DNA of 64,000 bases from Microstegium vimineum (GCA_022036555.1 CM039126.1:4778213-4842212); one strand, 5' to 3'; counted from the first letter of the stretch, positions 1 to 10,948 are shown. Notes: generated from the letters alone by a model not told the origin. Numbers and translations are program-made.

Positions 1-332
1 GATGATTTCTGGGAAAAGATTGGCACCTTATTACTTCACCGTAATGAAAAACCAACACATTGTCGTAATGGAAAATCAACTCATCTTCAATGAGAGTTTT
101 ATGTCTAGTTTTAAATACAATCGTATTTTGAAAACAGTTAAAAAAATTATTATCTCTCTTCGTTAATACTATTCTTATAATCACTTAATTAATAAGGATA
201 CAAAAACAACACGGGCTTTTCAAACTATCTTCTGCATACAAAAACAGCGCAAACCAGCAGCTAGTAGCCAAAACCAAATTCCCCTGTACATGCACGCACA
301 AAATCTCTCCATGCACTGCAGGCACCAAGAAT
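1..332. other. AT-rich flank, no gene seen
   Basis: AT-rich sequence on the 3' side of the minus-strand pseudogene that follows. I see no coding signal or repeat boundary. The minus-strand transcript of the neighbour would end here, but I could not pick a polyadenylation site. Confidence 0.5.
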
Positions 333-622
333 TCAGTTTAGGAAGAACGCCCAAAAGCCGGACAAGGGCGCCGACGAGCGGCGGCATCAGCGGCGCCACA
401 CGAGACGCGAACATGGCCGAGAGCAGCGTCGTCAGCGTCCACACCGCTGCTCTGGTCCTCCAGCTCGCGGAGGCAGAGGAAGAGCAGCACGAGGATGGCG
501 TCCGCGGCGAACACGAACGAGACGGAGCTCGCGTCGCCCCACGAGTTGTAGATGGCGAGCCCGGAGTTGAAGGTGAGGACAACTAAGGTTACCTTGGCTA
601 GTCCGGTATGCTGCCGGTCCAT
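333..622 (-). pseudogene. Broken DUF6490-like membrane protein gene
   Basis: A decayed member of a small grass membrane-protein family that I believe is DUF6490; its function is unknown. From the ATG at 622 the first frame gives LTFNSGLAIYNSWGD followed by a hydrophobic stretch ending LLFLCLRELE, closely matching the intact copy at 10949-11314. Two breaks follow. About 32 nt of the charged linker are missing, which moves TLTTLLSAMFASRVAPLM into a second frame. About 29 nt more are missing from the last membrane helix, so the family ending GFWAFFLN plus stop (333-335) is in the third frame. An upstream in-frame GTG at 634 was not taken as the start. A TATA-like box lies at 791-799. The pseudogene call is firm; the family name is from memory. 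Confidence 0.75.
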
Positions 623-790
623 GTCGGTGTGCACGTGGTGAGGAGCGTGCGGACACTGGAGACGGCGGCGACGATCTGACGACGAGGAGGGAGCATCGGG
701 TCACCGGTCACGAATGCCGACTTGGGCTTTGCTGGCAAAGTTGCCGAAGCATGGAAGGAGAAGAAGTAGATACGGAGACATAGAGTAGTA

Positions 791-799
791 CTTATATAG
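791..799 (-). promoter_or_regulatory. TATA-like box of the DUF6490-like pseudogene
   Basis: On the minus strand the sequence reads CTATATAAG, about 170 bases upstream of the ATG at 622. A transcript starting about 30 bases downstream would have a roughly 140-base leader. Position and composition are the only support. Confidence 0.45.
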
Positions 800-1203
800 G
801 AGTAACAGAGTCCGGAGTGATTGAGAAAGCGAATACTAGTACGGTACGTAAATTCAGGAGGAAAGCGATATCTTTGGTTCACATGCCGAGTAACCTCGCC
901 ACGGCGGCACCACACGGGTCGGTCAATTTGACTGGCGGCGCGCGAAGCGTGGTCCAAACGGCACTGATGTCAACTGTTCAAACCGTGTGGGTGGGCTCAG
1001 CTTATCGCTAGCTTCTTTCCTCAAACCGTCAGCTCTGACAGCCTGCAGCAATGCAGGATCAAAGTCAAGGTGACAAAAGGCCCGGCCCACGGTTTGAGAG
1101 AGTCCAGTACGTGGAGCGAAACTGCTTGTGAAATGCATGTGATTCGATCGAGATGGATCCGCAATTCCACGCAAATGCGTGTTGTAACTTGGACTCCGAT
1201 CCA

Positions 1204-1246
1204 GAGTCCACTAATAAATTTTTTTTGAACATGAGTCCACTAATAA
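1204..1246. repeat. Minute retro-insertion with 14-bp target duplication
   Basis: The 14 bases GAGTCCACTAATAA occur at 1204-1217 and again at 1233-1246. Between them lie 15 bases made of a T run plus GAACAT. This looks like an extremely 5'-truncated poly(A) retroposon on the minus strand. The other LINE tails in the window (7209 and 47399) also start with a T run on this strand. Confidence 0.55.
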
Positions 1247-1580
1247 TTATACTATAATACTACAATAACGAAAAATCCCAAAGCTACGCTGCCTGCCTTG
1301 AAAAAAGAAGGCCAATTCGACCACATATATACACTACTACTAGTACTACTCCGTCCGTCCGTCCGTCCTAAAGAAGGCTAATCTTTGAAAAATCAAAGTA
1401 AATTAAAAAACCATAAATAAAAAATTTAATTTCATAGAACATCACATGAGTAGATCTATATATTGAACATATAATATAGTATGTTTTATTATAAAGTTTT
1501 TGCCATAGCTTTAAATTAATTGGAAAACAAATTTTGTTTATAATTAATTAGAATAATTCATAGCTACAACTTCTATGGTC

Positions 1581-2000
1581 TAATTATGGTAAATTTTTTT
1601 ATGATGGGCTAATTATTGTATGCTTGAAGTATAGCAAAAATTTCACTCATTAGACCATGTATAACTTAGTTATAGATAAAACATAGATTTAACAAACATG
1701 AAATTAGATTTTTCAATGTTACATGAGCTTATGCAGTGGTGGGCCCATTAGAGAGGAGAGTTACTCCTTCCGTCCCAATATATAAGGTGGTTCAATTATG
1801 GTAAATTTTTATGGTAGACTAATTATTGTATGCTTAAAGTATAGTAAAATTTTCACACTCATTAGATCATGTATAACTTAGTTATAGATAAAGCTAGATT
1901 TAATAAGCATGAAATTAGATTTTTCCATATTACATGGGCTTATGCAGTGGTGGGCCCATTAGAGAGGAGAGTTACTCCCTCAGTCCCAATATATAAGGTG
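1581..2000. repeat. Two-copy tandem duplication, period about 211 bp
   Basis: 1581-1791 and 1792-2000 are diverged direct copies. Both hold the stretch from TTATGGTAAATTTT through GCAGTGGTGGGCCCATTAGA, ending in a Stowaway-type end TCCCAATATATAAGGTG. Only the second copy continues into a full MITE. A third fragment of the GTGGTGGGCCCAT sequence lies at 2168-2185, beyond the MITE. Confidence 0.75.
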
Positions 2001-2157
2001 TAACAATTTTTTATTCATATCCCACAATATAAGGCATGCTCTCTTTAGAAACACATATATCGATACAGAAATACTAGTATGCTAAGAGAGACTTAAATAT
2101 GTTCCTTAGTCTTTGAACCAGAGGTGGTTAAGCCTTATATACTGGGACGGAGAAGTA
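1973..2157. mobile_element. Stowaway-type MITE
   Basis: Flanked by TA on both sides. The inverted ends match well: CTCCCTCAGTCCCAATATA on the left and, reversed, CTTCTCCGTCCCAGTATA on the right. Length 185 bp with no coding capacity, as usual for non-autonomous Tc1/mariner-type elements in grasses. Confidence 0.8.
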
Positions 2158-2233
2158 CATGACTTATACAGTGGTGGGCCCATACAGTAAGTACCATAAT
2201 GATCTTATAGCCAAGCAAATACTAATGGTCGCT

Positions 2234-5036
2234 TGTCACACCTAATTTTAAGAACAAAATTGAATGCGAATAACTCATATGTGCCCAGAGATCAATCACA
2301 CACATAAGCCGACAAATCTTTAAATAGTACCATCACTGAGTGCTTATTACATAACGAATAATATTCTTAAACATAACAGCGGAAATAAAGATAACTCTCG
2401 TGACGAAGCTCCACTTCACAAGGAACGCCGACTGGTTGACCACTAGCCTAGTACTCCTCACGGTAGTCTTCATAGCCATCTGATGAGGATGTTAAAGCAA
2501 GGGTGAGCACTTAAAGTACTCAGCAAGAGTAACATAGGATTATGAAGCTAAAAAAGGCTGACACTGTCTGAACTGCGGTCGCTTTTAACTTGGTCAAGTT
2601 TTACCAACACTTAGCTTTAGTTATGCAAAACCCAATTATTAACCATGTGACAAGATTAATAATCAACATTAACAATTAAACAACGTGATCATCTACACTG
2701 TGAGTTTTCCAGGCCGCTCGTGACCGTGAGCACGGCTATCATGATAGATTTACACTCTGCAGAGGTTATACACTTTACCCACAAGCCGTGTTGCCCATAT
2801 GCCCAGGTTTATAACTCCCATAACACTGCCAAGGTGAGCGGGCAGGGAACACTATGAAGTCTTTCAAAAGGCCTTTCTAACATGTAGCGGACCCTACGGA
2901 CCCAATGCAAAGGGGTATATGGGACACCCCGATGGTACCACCCGCAGCGGTCCCCATACAAGCTATACCCCATAACCAGCTCAGCAAAGGTGCCTTTCAC
3001 GAACCACACGCATGTTAGTCCAAACTTCATACTTAACTAAAGTCAGTGCCATTATAGCACTCATGGTTGCATTTAAATCCCAGCTTTTGCCCTACAGTGG
3101 GATCCTATTCCATGTTGCTATAAAAGTCAATTTTATCTCATTGTTGCATATATCCTTAATCAATATTCGATTCAATATTCATCATGTAAAGCATAGCAAA
3201 GCTACCCATATGCATGAAAACCCAAGGAGACAAGGCACAAGGTAACAAGCTATGGTATAGATCTAAGTAGGAGTCAATTGAGACACATGCAATCATGACT
3301 AGGTGAATTAAAGTGAATAGGTAACAAGGATGATCCCATGTTAAACTTGCCTTGGTCACAAAGCTCTTGGTGGTCCTGATCTGCTGCAAAGAACTCTGGA
3401 ACATCGAAAATCTCACCGGCTGTACTCGATCAACATCACCACACAAATATCCGAACAATCATACACGAAGCAATAAAGATTTAATTAGATCATTACACCA
3501 TAAACAATAAAGATGTTTTGAAAATATTATAAAACAGATCTATATTAAACTACGATCACAAAGACGCGAGAATCACACTAAACAGATCTAAAACGAATAA
3601 ACTATAGATTAAACAAGATTTTAAATAGCAAGATTAAAGCATTAAAAGAATTACTTTACTTTTATTTTCAAAAGTAACTAACATAGATGAAATCTATACT
3701 ACTGGGTAGAGCATAAAACTACGAATCTAACGCAACTTGAACGGATCGATTTAGATTTAAAACGAACAAATTATAAGCATTTAAAGATCAGTGGCAAATC
3801 TGTAAATAGGGATTTTTATTTAATTTTGAATTAAAACAGATCTAAAAAGGAAATACGCTTTTCAGAGGAAGAAGCGTAAAGCCGAGGGGCGCCATAGGAC
3901 TGCGGGTTGAGACTTAAAAGAACCGAGGGGCTCTTTAGCAAAATCACCCGCGAAGGGGTATCGGCTCACGTGAGCCGTTGGATCTGATTTGGGCGATCCA
4001 GATTAGAAGAGAGATAGAGAGAGGAGGAAGAGGTGGCGCGGCGTCCGGAGCAGAGGGCGGAGGCGGCGGCGCCATGGCCGGCCAGAGGCGGAGCTCGCCG
4101 GCGGAGCCCGATAGGGAGCTCCAGTGCTCGGTTTTCCAAATCGAGAACACCGAGAGAGAGAGAGCGAAGGCGAACTCACCAGGGTGCTTGGTGGGGCTCG
4201 GGGACGAGTGAGGACGGCTGGCGATGGTGAACAGCGGCGGCGGCTTCCCTGCACTCGGCGGCGCGGTCAACCAAAGCACAAAGGAGAGGGAAAAGGGGAA
4301 GGGAAGGCGTTCCGCGGTCATGCGAAGACGATGCGAGGCTCGGAGAGGTGCTTACGGCGGCAGGAACACGGCGCGGCGGCTCGGCGGCGGTGCTGCTGCT
4401 GCTTGCGAGGCGAGGCGAGGCGATGGGAACGGCGGCGCGGGGTCGGCTCCTATTTAAAGGGGCCGATGGGGGAGTCCTACGCGGAGACGACGCGCGCGGG
4501 AAGGTCGCCGAGGCGGTTGCGGGCGTACGCAGCGTGACGGACAGAGTCCGGTTCGGACTCGAGGGGGAAGAAGACGCTGACGCGCGGGCCCAGGCTGTCA
4601 GCGGCTCCAAGGAGGAAGGGGAGGGACGGCGGCTACGCGGGCCTGCGGGCGAGCTGGGCCGCGGCGAAGGAGGCCGGCCCACGCGGGAGAAGAGGAGGGA
4701 GAGGGAGCGGGCTGGCCAGGAGCTGGGCCAGGCAGGCCGAAAGAGGGAAGGGAGAGAGAAAAGGGTTTTTCTTTTTTTATTTTTATTTTCTTTTTGCAAA
4801 TGATTTTCCAAATTGAATTTTCAAAAGGGTTTTGAAATCCTTTTTGAGTTTTACAAATTCACCCAACACAAGAAAATATGCAGAGGCATGGAATGCACAA
4901 CCAAGTTGTAACCCTAGCATGAGATATTTATTTTAATTTTATTTATTTAATTCTATGATCACCAAATTGCTTGAAAATAAATCAAATTGAATTTAAATTC
5001 AAATCTAATTTCTATTTCAAATTTTAGGGTGTTACA
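2234..5036 (-). mobile_element. Solo LTR of a Tekay-type Gypsy element
   Basis: A single LTR of 2803 bp bounded by a perfect target duplication TCGCT (2229-2233 and 5037-5041). On the minus strand it starts TGTAACACCC and ends GGGTGTGACA. It is related along its length to both LTRs of the full element at 50023-62120, including the block near 2700-3030 and the GC-rich promoter-like block at 3980-4800. No internal region remains, so it most likely arose by recombination between two LTRs. It is visibly more diverged from the full element than that element's LTRs are from each other. Long frames inside the GC-rich block are not taken as genes. Confidence 0.93.
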
Positions 5037-5219
5037 TCGCTTGAACTTATCATAAAAGATTACCAACTATGGTATAATATTTTTCTCTCACAACAAAACA
5101 GTAAAAACAACATCAGTTGGCTTATCAGCCATAGAAACCATTAAACCGAACAAGCTCGAAGGTGGGACATAGATAAAAGTAATAATAAAAATGTTCTCTA
5201 CAAACAAATAAGATACAAC

Positions 5220-5367
5220 TACTCTCTATGTTCTAAATTATAAGTTGCTTTGACTTTTTTGAGTCATCGAATTTGTTATGTATCTAGACATACTTTATGT
5301 CTAGATATATTACAAATACAATGTACTAAAAAAAATAAGCGACTTATAATTTGAAATGAAGAGGGTA
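5220..5367. mobile_element. Stowaway-type MITE
   Basis: TA-flanked, 148 bp, with inverted ends built on AAATTATAAGT and its complement. The core holds the common sequence TATCTAGACATA. Non-coding. The flanking 5037-5219 and 5368-5740 are AT-rich spacer where I see nothing else. Confidence 0.75.
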
Positions 5368-5868
5368 TTGTACAGTTTGGTTCTTACAACTTGACTTTAT
5401 CATTGGGCTTGCTTTGTCATCGCTTAACTATAAAAACATGACTTTGTCTCTTGTACTGTACTAGTTGGTTTTATAAAATTATTTTCAAAATTATTTTAAA
5501 ATCCCAAACTTCTTGATCTCATGTTATTATTAGCCTTGGCCCCATTGAAGAAAGACACCCCATTAATATGTACAGCTCGATCCTGCTCTCTTTCATACTA
5601 TAAACTGTGGCTCTAGCCAACCTGTTTTGGTTTTAATTTAGTTTGCACGTTTTTCTGGCTTAGCCGGGATCATGGCGGTCAATATATTAGGTAGGTACCT
5701 TGCTCCTCTCTTACACCAAAACAGATGTTTGCTTGCAATGTACTTCATCCCAAATTATATGACATTTCCAAAAATCTTGGAAAGTCAAAGTATTTGAAGT
5801 TTGACAAAAAATATGGAAAAAATTATAAAGATTTATGACATTAAATAGACATACTATGAAAATATAAT

Positions 5869-7167
5869 GATAGCGTATCTGATCAAAACCAAGGTTGTTG
5901 TGCAACCTTGAAAACTATCGATCTGCACCACAAGCTGCGCATCCGATGGCTAGGGACAGTGGCCGGATTAATTTGCACTTAAACGCCCGCCTTCTTCTTG
6001 CTAATCTGGAGTTTTTGCAAATCCCCCCTTCTAATTACAGCATCCTTTCATGTATGCATGACCTCATCTCTGCGTCGCTTCGTCTGGCCGGCCGCCGTCG
6101 TTCGACCTTCGCCACGTCCGAGTCTACTGGAGGTGCGCTGCTCGTCGTGCATCTCATGGATTCCGACCAAGGTGCGCCGTCCCAGTTTGCTGGTGGTGCG
6201 CTGCCCGTCGTGCTAATCATGGAGTCCGGCCAAGGTGCGCCGCCGAGTCTGCGATGGACATGTCAACAATGTAAGCATGTAGGGGATCATGATGCACGCA
6301 ACTGCCCAAACAAGAAGGCTGGAAGTTGAATTGTGAACTAGATGAATGTTTATTCTGAACCTGTGTATCCCTATACTTGATGTATTCTTGAATGAGACAG
6401 GTTTGTTTCGTATTGTGAACAGTTTAATCTGAACATGTATGCTCTTGTTCATTCAGGTTATTCAGTTACACAGCATGCCTAGTTACACACCCATAGGTTC
6501 TATTGTCACCACAAGCAAAAATACAATTAAATGACATAACACTATTCCACTTGACTCAATCTCAGTATCAAATGATAGAACATAATTCCATTGCATATTT
6601 TCAGTCACAATCTTTCAGAGTTTCAGAATAAAAAATATGTACATCCGTTTCAGAATCTTGCTCTGTAACTAAATTGGCAGTGTGCTTAAGAGCTTCAGAG
6701 TTTTAGAGTTCTAGCCCTGCATCTACACGAGCGTCAGTGATGGAAGAGCACAGGGTCTCGTTGCGGGTCTGGGAGCCGCACGGGCGGGGACGCGGCCGCG
6801 GTGGTGAGCTGTGATGGCGAGAGGCGCAGCTCGGCGGGCCGGCAAAGGCGTCGAGCGGTCGAGCCGGTTGGGCTGGGCGAGAGGCGCAGCTAGGCGCGCA
6901 GGGAGCGGCGAGGCAGAGGGCGGGCGGCCCACCGGCGAGTCACGAATCGCGTGCTGTCGAGATCTCCGTGCTGCCCGCAGCGCATAGATGAAAGGACGCT
7001 GTGATCAGGAGTGATTTGCAAAAACACCAAATTAGCAAGATGGAGGCGGGCGTTTAAGTACAAATTAATCCGGCCATTGTCCCTAACCATCGGATGCACA
7101 ACTTGTGGTGTAGATCGATAGTTTTCAAGGTTGCACAGCAACTCTGGTTTTCACCGGATACGCTGCC
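5869..7167. mobile_element. Non-autonomous Mutator-like element (Pack-MULE type)
   Basis: 1299 bp flanked by a perfect 9-bp duplication AAATATAAT (5860-5868 and 7168-7176), the size typical of Mutator. The terminal inverted repeats are about 150 bp: the left end begins GATAGCGTATCTG and the right end, reversed, GGCAGCGTATCCGG. Both continue through CAACCTTGAAAACTATCG. No transposase is present. The interior includes a zinc-knuckle coding fragment (6255-6329) and a GC-rich stretch at 6720-6960. Confidence 0.87.
6255..6329 (+). pseudogene. FAR1-related zinc-knuckle tail fragment
   Basis: The reading frame ends CQQCKHVGDHDARNCPNKK and then stops at 6327-6329. The spacing C-X2-C-X5-H-X4-C and the GDHDARNCP context resemble the C-terminal tail of FAR1-related (FRS) proteins, which descend from Mutator transposases. 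Upstream in the same frame (from 5895) the sequence is terminal-repeat-derived and low-complexity, with no recognisable domain. It is either the remnant of this element's own transposase or a captured host exon; I cannot decide which. Confidence 0.55.
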
Positions 7168-7208
7168 AAATATAATTGATAAAGAATCTAATGCTACTTA
7201 ATTGGTAT

Positions 7209-7462
7209 TTTTTTTCTCGAACACGCAAAATATTTGCATATGTTTGTATTAAGATCGAGAAAAATAAAAGTTACAACAACGCGCTATGAATGGCACACTA
7301 GGGGGAAAATGTGTTATACAATCGTCTCTTCCCTCTATAGCAGAAGGATATAATAGGCTATTACTCGCTAAACGTACGCCTTGGCCGCTCTCTCCGTGCG
7401 TCTGGAGAGAGCTCGTTGCCTCAGTAGGAGAGGGGTTGAGCTTATCGACGAAGATATTGTCA
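7209..7462 (-). mobile_element. 5'-truncated LINE-type 3' end
   Basis: 254 bp starting with a T run (a poly(A) tail on the minus strand), then CTCGAACACGCAAAATATTT, a sequence I associate with LINE 3' ends in grasses. Flanked by a 10-bp duplication TAATTGGTAT / TAGTTGGTAT (7199-7208 and 7463-7472, one mismatch). It sits in the right part of the split Stowaway. No coding sequence. Confidence 0.65.
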
Positions 7463-7576
7463 TAGTTGGTATTATAAATGTTATTATATTTATCATATAA
7501 GTTTAGTTAAACTTGATATATTATTTTGACTCTCCAAGATTTTTGAAATGTCTTATAATTTGGAATGGGGAGAGTA

Positions 7577-8740
7577 CATGTGAAATAATTAATGGCAACG
7601 ATTCATTCATATTTAACAGTTCGTAGAGAGAGAGCAGCAAAGGTGATAAGACGCATGGTGACATGGATCTTCTTATGATTTCGCTAGGTCTCTATAGAGA
7701 GCTAAACGTGTCTTCTTTATGACCCCTGAGACGCGTTATGGCTATACACGTCTCTGATGAGTGATGACCCTTCGTTCATCAGAGACGCGAGACTTGTTTT
7801 GGCTATACACGAGACCCGTTTTGCTCAATATGTTTGATGTAATTCTCATCATATACGTAATAATATAAGTAACGCGTTTTTTTCCGTGTCTCTATCAGTC
7901 TATCTGCAATTCACACAGTGTGGTTTAATCTCTTTCTACAAGACAAGATAAACAGTGACATGGTCTATCAATAGAGAGATGACTTGGCGCTTCTGGGATA
8001 TATATATATTATGCTCCTTCCTCAGGAAAAAAAACGCTAATTCCTTAGGAAAAAACGCTACGGTCGCTCCTGATCGGACATCTGAAACATCTCCCCCCAA
8101 TCGACCCGAAGCGTACGCAGCAGGTGTGGCATGCAGCTCCAACTAAACATGTTTATTATAGTAGTATATTACTACAGCTCTGTGATAGGCATGGCACGCA
8201 AATTAAACGCTGATGAGTCGCCGCTGACGATCAGCCACGGCAGTGCATGCGTCGTCAGCAACTGCACGTACTATAGCATGTGCATTAATTATGTATATAT
8301 ATATCTACGTGTGACGTGGAGCCGTGTGTTCATGAATGAATCACGTACGACGACGGATAAGGTCGTGTCGTCGCTTGTGCGTCACGCAGTGTATGCGCGT
8401 CGCGTGTACGTCACAGGTGTGGTCACAGTTGATCATAGGGAACATACAGTGTCACGTTCCGCGTCCTGGGTTCCATTCTAAAAATGTGGTACAATTTCAT
8501 TCCTGTGATGCTAAAATCATCCAAAACTAATATTTACGTTCCTTTGATGCATTGATCCAGAAACTTTTGTGACTGGGTGTGATACTTGCTAAGTTTCAAA
8601 TTACAAAACATTTTGATTTTTTAGAAACCTTATATTTATTTTATACACATAGATAAATATACACTATGTCTAGATACATAAGAAAATATCTAAAAAAAAT
8701 CAAATATGTTATAATTTGAAATGGATTTAGAACATATAAA
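7577..8740. other. Spacer without recognisable gene
   Basis: Intergenic. Around 7762-7793 a short perfect-arm hairpin TCTCTGATGA...TCATCAGAGA lies within two imperfect copies of GGCTATACACG. 8560-8740 contains a degenerate Stowaway-like stretch (AAATTACAAAACATTTTGAT to TTATAATTTGAAATGG), too decayed to bound. Open frames in 7936-8530 lack domain or codon-use support. Confidence 0.5.
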
Positions 8741-8955
8741 AGGTCTTGTTTGGATATAGACGACGCGATTCATGCTTTCATTGTTGGATCAGGTAGCTGA
8801 AGTCGTGATGCGCTCATCGTCTGGTTTGCCTCTGTATTCATCTCAATGTATATATATTAGAGTAGATTAGAGTGTAACTTAGTTAATTTTTCATCTAATA
8901 CAATGGATTGAGATATAAATACATTATACATGTGTATCTAAACAAACACAGGAAA
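8741..8955. mobile_element. Probable MITE
   Basis: About 215 bp with approximate inverted ends: GGTCTTGTTTGGATATA on the left and, reversed, CCTGTGTTTGTTTAGATAC on the right. No clean target duplication was found, so the class (Tourist or hAT type) is open. The following 8956-9432 is spacer in which I see nothing. Confidence 0.45.
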
Positions 8956-9430
8956 ATTCCATGAAAACTCTATTGCGCTCTTGCACTGGCAACTGCGCGG
9001 GAGCAGCTGCAAGTTACCCCTGCATGCACTAGGTAGAATAGAACCGAAACCGAGTGGAAGAGACCAGGCAAGTCAATCTCTTCTGTGATATTCAGATCAT
9101 TCTCAATAGAGTTTCATCCAAGTTTCATAAGCATTAAATTAATAAAGAGAGGGGTGAGAGAGTTTCTGTATCGTTTTTAAAATTTTGTTACGTTAGAAAC
9201 TGTGCCATAAAACTCGTTCAAGATAGCCTAATAATTTGATATTATTGATTGATCTTTCTAATCTTCTTTGATGATCTCCCTCTCTACCTTATTGTTCCTT
9301 TGGATGGAGGCAAGGCATGGTGGACCGTCGGGAGGGATCCTTTGACGCAGTCGTTGCAATGAAAAAAAAAAGTCCACTAGATCGGTTGGTCTTCCACGCT
9401 TCGTCCCCTCCTATTTTTTCCTTACCTTAT

Positions 9431-9432
<2 letters not shown>

Positions 9433-9472
<40 letters not shown>
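9433..9472. repeat. TA microsatellite
   Basis: About 20 uninterrupted TA units. Confidence 0.97.
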
Positions 9473-9473
<1 letters not shown>

Positions 9474-9528
9474 CACGCATTCAGGTAGCAAACTCCATCG
9501 GCAATGTTTGATCTTTGATGTCGGCTAA

Positions 9529-10388
9529 GGGTCCGTTTGGATGTAGATATTGGATGGTTGGCATTGAATTGAGTACCAATATCAAATCATACTAGTATTG
9601 GAAATGAGCTACAATACCAAATCAGATGTTTGGATGTAGATGAAATTGCTATTTGGAATCAAAGACATGGCAAATACCAAATAAATGTTTGGATGTACAC
9701 CTCATAGAATTGAATCGACTCTTCTTCCCCACCGACGATGTCCTCGAACATGGCCCTGCAGAACAAGACCTGGCTGGCCGACGACGAAGAGGAAGAAGGG
9801 GATCAATGGATCATGGATCCCCGACTGCAGGACGCCAGCGGTGGGGATCTCCCGGCGCCTCGGTCGGACTAGAGGAAGAAGGGGATCATGGATCCCCGAC
9901 TGCAGGACGCCAGCGGTGGGGATCCCGGCGCCTCGGTCGGACTCGAGGAAGAAGCGCTCCTCCTCGATGGACCTGGGGAAGAAGGAGAGGGCGGCGAGCT
10001 TGACTAGTGGGGGAGGGGTCGGGATGGCGAGGGCATCTGGCGGGGGAGGCGTCGGGCCAGCGAGCTTGACTGGTAGGGGAGGGGTCGGGGCAGGGAGGGC
10101 GCCCGGCAGAGGTGACATCGGGCCGGCGAGCTTGACCGACGTGAGCGGAGAGAGAGGTGTCATGGCGGCTTCGGGGACTCGGGGCACGGAACCGCTCAGC
10201 CCAATTCCACCCAATACAGAGCCTTGACCCTTTGTATTAGGAGAGGCAACTCCTAGTTCTAGTCCAATACCAAGGTATTGGGGTTGCAATTCTAAATCTC
10301 AATGCCATGGCCATCCAAACACTAAAATTCATGGAACATGATTCCAATTCCCAATTCTAGGCTCCAATATCTACATCCAAACGGGGCA
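9529..10388. mobile_element. Non-autonomous PIF/Harbinger-like element
   Basis: 860 bp flanked by TAA on both sides (9526-9528 and 10389-10391). The inverted ends share GTTTGGATGTAGATATTGG; the right end begins one base differently. The GC-rich interior, unlike its AT-rich surroundings, suggests acquired host sequence. It contains a 75-bp tandem duplication and a 44-codon frame (9738-9872, MSSNMALQNKTW...) that I cannot assign. Longer frames on both strands of 9650-10290 look like by-products of GC-rich sequence. Confidence 0.8.
9808..9954. repeat. Two-copy tandem duplication, period about 75 bp
   Basis: GGATCATGGATCCCCGACTG starts at 9808 and again at 9883. Both copies run to CGAGGAAGAAG or its variant. 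The second copy lacks two bases and so shifts the frame. It lies inside the Harbinger-like element. Confidence 0.9.
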
Positions 10389-10487
10389 TAAAGGATCATC
10401 GGAACATATATATAGTTCCTGGCGTGTGGCTTCCTCAGCTCCTCTGCTAGCTGCATGCATCGTACTAGTAGCTAGTAGCGTCGACAC

Positions 10488-10697
10488 ATGCGGCATATGA
10501 TGGCGGCACCGACGATGGCCACGGCGCTAGGGTTCCTTGTGCTCACAACCAACTCGATGCTCGCGATCCACAAGTCATGGGGAGACGACGCTGCGGCAAC
10601 GGTGTTCGTCATCGCGTCGTACGCCGTCCTCGTCCTGCTCTTCTGCTTCCTCCGCCTCTTCGAGGCCGCTCCGGATGAAGACAAACTTTATAGTTGA
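10488..10697 (+). pseudogene. Truncated DUF6490-like membrane protein copy
   Basis: 69 codons on the plus strand. LVLTTNSMLAIHKSWGD, then a hydrophobic stretch ending LLFCFLRLFEAAP, corresponds to the first half (two membrane helices and the start of the linker) of the intact copy at 10949-11314. It then ends DEDKLYS plus stop. The second half, with helices three and four, is absent downstream, where the sequence becomes AT-rich. Either the first ATG (10488) or the fifth codon (10500) could start it. It faces the intact minus-strand copy 250 bases away, so the two are convergent. I judge it a fragment; a short expressed protein is not excluded. Confidence 0.65.
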
Positions 10698-10948
10698 AAA
10701 GTTTTTTTATTTAAAACTGTTTAGGGTCTCAAAATATTATTATAACTACATAAATTTAAAAAAAATTAAAATTATCCAATAATCTCGGATGTTAACATCT
10801 ATAAGCAAGGAAAAGGGAAACGAGCACATCCGACAGAGTCTCCAGTAACAATATCTCGACTATGGCTGAAGTGTACAAAATTTCCTGGATCAGTAGACAC
10901 TACTGCTTAAGGTGACGAAACTGCTGAATGATCGATCAATCCAGTCAA

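Larger units (their letters stand above)
5741..7576. mobile_element. Stowaway-type MITE split by two later insertions
   Basis: The left part (5741-5868) and right part (7177-7208 plus 7463-7576) together form one MITE of the type also seen intact at 43183-43446: TTATATGACATTTCCAAAAA on the left and a matching inverted end reaching GGGGAGAGTA on the right, each at a TA. It is cut by a MULE at 5869-7167 and a retroposon fragment at 7209-7462. Confidence 0.75.

Noticed and set aside
4176..4811. 211-codon frame and several plus-strand frames in the GC-rich block
   Set aside because: They lie in the promoter part of the solo LTR and shift unpredictably compared with the other two LTRs.
9685..10289. 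180- and 195-codon frames on both strands
   Set aside because: They overlap in a GC-rich transposon interior and cross a tandem duplication; only the short frame at 9738 has codon-like character, and it is unassigned.
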